A stretch of 9,758 nt of DNA, taken from positions 1 through 9,758 of the forward strand of contig JAITAN010000019.1 of the NCBI GenBank assembly GCA_031284105.1. The letters are read 5' to 3'. The notes under the pieces are model-generated. The model worked only from the letters and a program-made list of their open reading frames with translations. It made no database searches and was not told the DNA's origin. The position numbers and the translations under genes are program-made. Origin of the DNA: Treponema sp. Its GTDB lineage: Bacteria > Spirochaetota > Spirochaetia > Treponematales > Breznakiellaceae. Below, piece by piece: positions 6,544-9,758 of this stretch (position 1 is the first letter of the stretch; every line of letters starts with the position of its first letter).

Positions 6544-7452
6544 TCATGTGCGGTTGAAAAAACGTTTCACCATAAGCGCAAAACCGCCGCCCTCATGTCT
6601 GACTTCAGTTTTGTCCATACGCTCCACAAGATGTTGCACGCAAAGCGATGCCTTACTCTTCGGCTCGATAACCGTGAAGGGTTTAGTCCTTAATACGGCT
6701 TGAGAAACCACCGGATCATCATAAATAAAACCAAGGTACTCTATCTTGAGGTTCAAAAACTGCCCCGCGATATTGATCATCCGGTCGGCAACCTTTTTCG
6801 CTTCTTCGGCGCTTTTCACCCTGTTTACCACGAGTTTCAGCCCGATTTCAGTCTTATCCATCATTTCCGTGGCGATTATCTTGGTAATACCATAGGCGTC
6901 GGTGATCGCCGTTGGTTCCGGCGTTGTAACAATGATCGCATCATCCGCCGCAATGATGAAGTCCAGCACATTTCTGGAAACGCCTGCGCTTGTATCAATA
7001 ATGAGAATGTCCGTATTGGAAAGCGTAATAAGTTCTTGGATGAAGTTTTCCCGCTGCTCTTCCGTAAGGTTTGCTATCTTGGAAAGCCCGGACGCGCCCG
7101 CGACAATGGAGATACCGTATTCGGTTTCTTCCAAAATCTCCTTCATGGTTTTCTGCTGACGCATCACATGAAAAAGATTGTATTTGGGAATAAGACCAAG
7201 CATAACATTCACATTGGCGAGTCCCAAGTCTGCATCCATAACAACTACTTTCTTACCAAGCCTAGCATAGGCAATAGCTATATTGACCGCAATATTGGTC
7301 TTTCCAACGCCGCCTTTTCCACTGGTAACGGTGATGATACGGCTTCTTTTCTGCTCCCATGTCTTAACCGGCGGATTTTTCTCCACCGCCGATGCCGAAA
7401 CCTCGCTTCTTTTTCGCATCATTTCACGCAATTTTTCTGCTTGATCTTCCAT
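6544..7452 (-). CDS. flhG: FlhG (MinD/ParA-type ATPase) controlling flagellar number and placement
   Basis: A 302-residue protein. The N-terminus carries DQAEKLR (3-9), the motif by which FlhG stimulates the FlhF GTPase. The ATPase core has the deviant Walker A KGGVGKT (46-52), VVVMDADLGLANVNVMLGL (69-87, with Asp73 and Asp75), switch II IIDTSAGVSRN (151-161) and TPEPTAITD (177-185). The last residues FALMVKRFFNR (291-301) look like the amphipathic membrane-targeting helix of the MinD family. It should dimerise on the membrane with ATP and act with FlhF. It starts 39 nt after flhF, with AAGAGG as Shine-Dalgarno. All key residues are present and length is normal. Confidence 0.95.
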   Translation of the reverse strand: MEDQAEKLREMMRKRSEVSASAVEKNPPVKTWEQKRSRIITVTSGKGGVGKTNIAVNIAIAYARLGKKVVVMDADLGLANVNVMLGLIPKYNLFHVMRQQKTMKEILEETEYGISIVAGASGLSKIANLTEEQRENFIQELITLSNTDILIIDTSAGVSRNVLDFIIAADDAIIVTTPEPTAITDAYGITKIIATEMMDKTEIGLKLVVNRVKSAEEAKKVADRMINIAGQFLNLKIEYLGFIYDDPVVSQAVLRTKPFTVIEPKSKASLCVQHLVERMDKTEVRHEGGGFALMVKRFFNRT

Positions 7453-7463
7453 GATAATCCTCT

Positions 7464-7478
7464 TAACAATCCTTGTTA
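7464..7478. repeat. Small AT-rich dyad between flhF and flhG
   Basis: Plus-strand arms TAACAA (7464-7469) and TTGTTA (7473-7478) are exact reverse complements around 3 bp. The dyad abuts the flhG Shine-Dalgarno (7459-7464). As RNA the stem would be weak; as DNA it might be a binding site. Chance is possible for a 6-bp arm. Confidence 0.4.
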
Positions 7479-7491
7479 TATAAAGTAAAGC

Positions 7492-8754
7492 CTATTTTCT
7501 CCATTGTATCTGCTCTGCGTCATCGTGAGGGAAACGCTCTTCAATCTTTGATCTTTTAACATGAAACCCTTCCAAGTTGATAAGAAAGCGCACCACAGAC
7601 GCCTTCTGAATATCACTCGGCACCTTCTGTCCATCCGTTATATACGATACAAGCTTTCCTTTTTCCGAGATCGCGCTTATCACATTACCCATGCGTATGG
7701 TTTCATCTAATTTGGTGATAATCACGGAACGGTAATTAAAAGGCTCAAACTGACGTAAAATTTCTTTTATATCGCTTGATTTTGTCGTTGCCGCAACAGC
7801 AAGATGTATCTCCGCATGAGGACCGCATGCGTCCAGGAGTTGTTTCATCTCGCCCAGTTTAGCGGAATCACGTGGACTCTTTCCTATAGTATCGACTAAA
7901 ATAAGGTCAACCTCATCAGAATATTGAGCTATTGTTCTTTTTAGATCATCGTAATCCTCGACATAGGAGACGGGCAGTTCCATGATATTACCGTACGCTT
8001 CGATCTGGGCTTTCGCGCCGATACGAAAAGCGTCGATGGTTATCATCCGTACCGAAACCGGCGGTTTGACGGAGTTTCCTATCCCATAAATAGCCGCAAG
8101 TTTGGCAATGGTAGTCGTTTTTCCCACGCCCGTAGGACCTACCAGCACCATGATACGGGGTCTCTTATAGATTTTTGCTTCTTTATAGATGAGAATGGTC
8201 TCGCCTATCCATTCAAGCGCCTTATCCTGTACCGCGTCATAATTGTTGAGACCCTCAAGGGAAATCTCTTTTTTACATCGTTCGATGATATTCTGAATAT
8301 AACTTTGTGAAAAATCATTCAGTTCAAGCGCTTCACGCAGCCGAACAAGCGTAGAATGAGAGTCTTGCTCATGATCGGCGGAATCTCCGGCCCTAACGTT
8401 CAGTTTTTCCTTTATGGATTTCATCTCCTCAAGGACCTTCGCCAAGGTTGGATCTTCTTTTTTTACCGCGTTTCCCATTTCAACAAGCCGTTTCTTTTCC
8501 TCATGAAAATCAAGTGTTTTTTTAGGCTCGGAAGAAGAGATTATGCTGGAAGCAGGCGTTGCAACATTCAGGTTCTTTGCATAATTGTTTGCGGTAAATC
8601 CCGTGATCTCCACACCGTCTTTGGCAAAAAGACCAAATATGCCTCCGATACGGATATTTTTGTGATAAAGGATCGTTACTCTCTCACCATATTTCGTTCT
8701 GATTTTATTGAGACATTCGGTATAACTCAACGCTTGTTCAACAAAATACTCCAT
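7492..8754 (-). CDS. flhF: FlhF, SRP-type GTPase for flagellar placement
   Basis: A 420-residue protein of the SRP/FtsY GTPase class. The N-terminal part (1-60) has the FlhF signature GGIFGLFAKDGVEITGF; a variable linker follows (about 60-135). The NG domain shows Walker A GPTGVGKTTT (206-215), DAFRIGAKAQIEAYG (241-255), the G3 motif VDTIGKSPRD (287-296) and the G4 motif TKLD (347-350). FlhF with FlhG determines where and how many flagella form, probably at the cell poles in a spirochaete. ATG at 8754 is preferred to upstream in-frame ATGs at 8769 and 8805 because a very strong Shine-Dalgarno precedes it and family homology begins there. It is the first gene of the visible operon; flhA/flhB, often its neighbours, are not in the adjoining 1 kb. 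The G3 motif has Ile-Gly-Lys where SRP GTPases have Ala-Gly-Arg. Confidence 0.95.
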   Translation of the reverse strand: MEYFVEQALSYTECLNKIRTKYGERVTILYHKNIRIGGIFGLFAKDGVEITGFTANNYAKNLNVATPASSIISSSEPKKTLDFHEEKKRLVEMGNAVKKEDPTLAKVLEEMKSIKEKLNVRAGDSADHEQDSHSTLVRLREALELNDFSQSYIQNIIERCKKEISLEGLNNYDAVQDKALEWIGETILIYKEAKIYKRPRIMVLVGPTGVGKTTTIAKLAAIYGIGNSVKPPVSVRMITIDAFRIGAKAQIEAYGNIMELPVSYVEDYDDLKRTIAQYSDEVDLILVDTIGKSPRDSAKLGEMKQLLDACGPHAEIHLAVAATTKSSDIKEILRQFEPFNYRSVIITKLDETIRMGNVISAISEKGKLVSYITDGQKVPSDIQKASVVRFLINLEGFHVKRSKIEERFPHDDAEQIQWRK

Positions 8755-8758
8755 TTTT

Positions 8759-8767
8759 CCCTCCCCC
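8759..8767 (-). promoter_or_regulatory. Strong Shine-Dalgarno of flhF
   Basis: The minus strand reads GGGGGAGGG, then AAAA and ATG at 8754. It decides the start over the two upstream in-frame ATGs. Confidence 0.8.
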
Positions 8768-8812
8768 ATTTTTTTATTTTCTCCATACAAAACAAACGGT
8801 CCCATTGATTTT

Positions 8813-8846
8813 TAATCTTTTCTAATCTTTTCTAATCTTTTCTAAT
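8813..8846 (-). repeat. Three-and-a-half copies of a 10-bp A-tract repeat in the flhF leader
   Basis: The plus strand reads TAATCTTTTC three times without mismatch, followed by TAAT; the minus strand is GAAAAGATTA. It lies about 60 bp upstream of the flhF start codon. It shares TAGAAAA and the exact 10-bp period with the repeat at 893-922 but is a different unit. It could curve DNA, vary in copy number by slippage, or be read as part of a leader transcript. Confidence 0.9.
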
Positions 8847-8869
8847 AAACGCATCACCGGCCTAGACAT
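8822..8869 (-). CDS. Possible 15-residue leader peptide upstream of flhF
   Basis: The minus strand has GAGG, 5 nt, ATG (8869) and a reading frame for MSRPVMRLLEKIRKD ending in TAG at 8822-8824, inside the 10-bp repeat. The AGGAGG upstream is a good ribosome binding sequence with no other gene to serve; a second ATG at 8880 gives an 8-residue frame. Because the 10-bp unit is not a multiple of 3, copy-number change would alter the end of this frame. This is a weak call. Confidence 0.25.
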   Translation of the reverse strand: MSRPVMRLLEKIRKD

Positions 8870-8959
8870 ATCCTCCTCATGGCGGGATACCATACCTTGC
8901 GTTGTTCTATAAGGCCGCCATAGCGTTCTATGAGCCGGTCATAAAGGCGTTTAATAATG

Positions 8960-8974
8960 CTATATCAAATATAG
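8960..8974. promoter_or_regulatory. AT-rich dyad in the probable flhF promoter region
   Basis: CTATAT (8960-8965) and ATATAG (8969-8974) are exact reverse complements around CAA. The dyad is in the only AT-rich island upstream of flhF (about 8945-8995). On the minus strand, TTGATT followed after 17 bp by TAGCAT is a possible but weak promoter overlapping it (4 of 6 matches in each box). No sigma-28-type promoter is evident. The rest of 8755-9182 holds the 10-bp repeat, the possible leader peptide and a few small GC-rich dyads (for example 9129-9145, CCCGC and GCGGG); I see no convincing gene there. Confidence 0.35.
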
Positions 8975-9182
8975 AAAAAAATCAACATATCGCTGAACCT
9001 TTCTTTTATATTTCGTTCCGCAAGTATCCTCTGACGTATAACCGCTCGTACTCGGAGGTCGGACATAGCCTAGGTCAAGAGTCAGGCATAGGCAGCGTCA
9101 TCCCTCCTTCACGCAACATAAGTGCGTACCCGCGCCTACTGCGGGGACGTTGCAGTCGCAAAACTCCACAACCTGATGATCG

Positions 9183-9758
9183 GCTGGGGAGCCGACCCCT
9201 CTAATGCGGAGGGACGCCTCCCCTAAGGCTGGAGGGTAATACCCCTCTAAGGCTGGGGGTGATGCCCCTCTAATGCGGGGGGTGATGCCCCTCTAATGCG
9301 GAGGGTAATACCCCCCTAAGGCTGGGGAGCCGACCCCTCCAATGCGGAGGGTAATACCCCTCTAATGCTGGGGGTGATGCCCCCCTAATGCTGGGGAGCC
9401 GACCCCTCTAATGCGGAGGGTAATACCCCTCCAATGCGGAGGGTAATACCCCTCTAATGCTGGGGGTGATGCCCCTCTAATGCTGGGGAGCCGACCCCTC
9501 TAATGCGGAGGGTAATACCCCTCTAATGCTGGGGGTGATGCCCCGCTAATGCGGAGGGTAATACCCCCCTAATGCTGGGGAGCCGACCCCTCCAAGGCTG
9601 GGGGTGATGTCCCTCTAATGCGGAGGGTAAGACCCCTCTAATGCGGAGGGACGCCTCCCCTAAGGCTGGAGGGACGCCTCCCCTAAGGCTGGAGGGACGC
9701 CTCCCCTAAGGCTGGAGGGACGCCTCCCCTAAGGCTGGAGGGACGCCTCCCCTAAGGC
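9183..9758. repeat. Tandem array of 25 units of 22-24 bp, GC-rich, running off the window end
   Basis: Units start with GCGGAGGG, GCTGGGG or GCTGGAGGG and mostly end with CCCCTCTAAT. Of the 25 units, 22 are 23 bp, two are 22 bp (9206-9227, 9643-9664) and one is 24 bp (9228-9251). There are four classes by their middle: AGCCGA (five units), TAATA or TAAGA (eight), TGATG (six) and ACGCC (six). Each unit can fold into a short hairpin, for example GAGGG with CCCTC around TAATAC, or GGAGG with CCTCC around GACG. The TAA (plus) or TAG (minus) in almost every unit, with 23 not divisible by 3, closes all frames, so this is not coding. It is not CRISPR: there are no unique spacers. The last four complete units (9665-9756) are identical. 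Confidence 0.95.

Noticed and set aside
6700..7488. 262-residue open frame on the plus strand
   Set aside because: It is antisense to flhG and rich in His, Asn, Phe and Arg as expected of the reverse complement of a real gene; no family is recognisable.
8866..9204. Plus-strand ORF containing FYKAAIAFYEPVIKA and reading into the array
   Set aside because: It has only a TTG start without a Shine-Dalgarno, the second half is low-complexity and Arg/Pro/Ser-rich, and it ends in the tandem repeat. The short duplicated segment (TTCTAT at 8905 and 8926) is curious but not enough for a gene.
9183..9758. CRISPR array
   Set aside because: Repeats are directly adjacent 23-bp units that differ only in a few fixed centres; there are no unique spacers and no cas genes.
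9183..9758. G-quadruplex array
   Set aside because: GGGG runs are separated by about 19 bases including C runs that would pair with them; hairpins are the simpler expectation.

Overview
The window looks like the chromosome of a spirochaete, most likely a Treponema-type organism of moderate GC. Its core is a one-directional (minus-strand) flagellar regulatory cluster: FlhF, FlhG, a two-helix membrane protein, a WhiG/FliA-type sigma factor and FapA (DUF342), followed by two small proteins of spirochaetal style. This order and the protein sequences resemble Treponema; the species cannot be fixed from sequence reading alone. There is no convincing gene on the plus strand.

Layout, reading the minus strand from right to left. 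At 9183-9758 there is a GC-rich array of 25 tandem units of about 23 bp that is closed to translation on both strands and runs off the window edge. The stretch 8755-9182 is non-coding or weakly coding. It holds an AT-rich dyad, three copies of a 10-bp A-tract repeat and a possible short leader ORF, and ends at a strong ribosome binding site. Then come flhF (8754-7492), flhG (7452-6544), a membrane protein (6535-5840), the flagellar-type sigma factor (5831-5043), fapA (4988-3030), a 106-residue protein (3024-2704), a membrane-anchored coiled-coil protein with a C-terminal helix-turn-helix that recalls SwrB (2702-2085), a NusG-domain-II membrane-anchored protein (2081-1650) and a Gx-type membrane protein (1666-1070). 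Gaps are -17 to 54 nt, so the nine genes are probably one transcription unit.

After a 291-bp gap there is a separate minus-strand gene (778-11) for an HU-like DNA-binding protein with a DUF4469 C-terminal domain. It has the clearest promoter of the window (TTGACA, 17 bp, TAGAAT), a perfect 9-bp inverted repeat at the predicted transcription start, a strong Shine-Dalgarno, and three copies of a second 10-bp A-tract repeat upstream of the promoter.

How the genes fit together: FlhF (SRP-type GTPase) and FlhG (MinD-type ATPase) set flagellar number and place; the sigma factor drives late flagellar genes; FapA and the small coiled-coil proteins are probably assembly or localisation factors. The NusG-II/Gx pair is a different module (membrane redox or isoprenoid related) attached to the end of the operon. 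The less ordinary parts are non-coding: the 23-bp array, and the two related 10-bp-period TAGAAAA repeats that lie upstream of the two transcription units.
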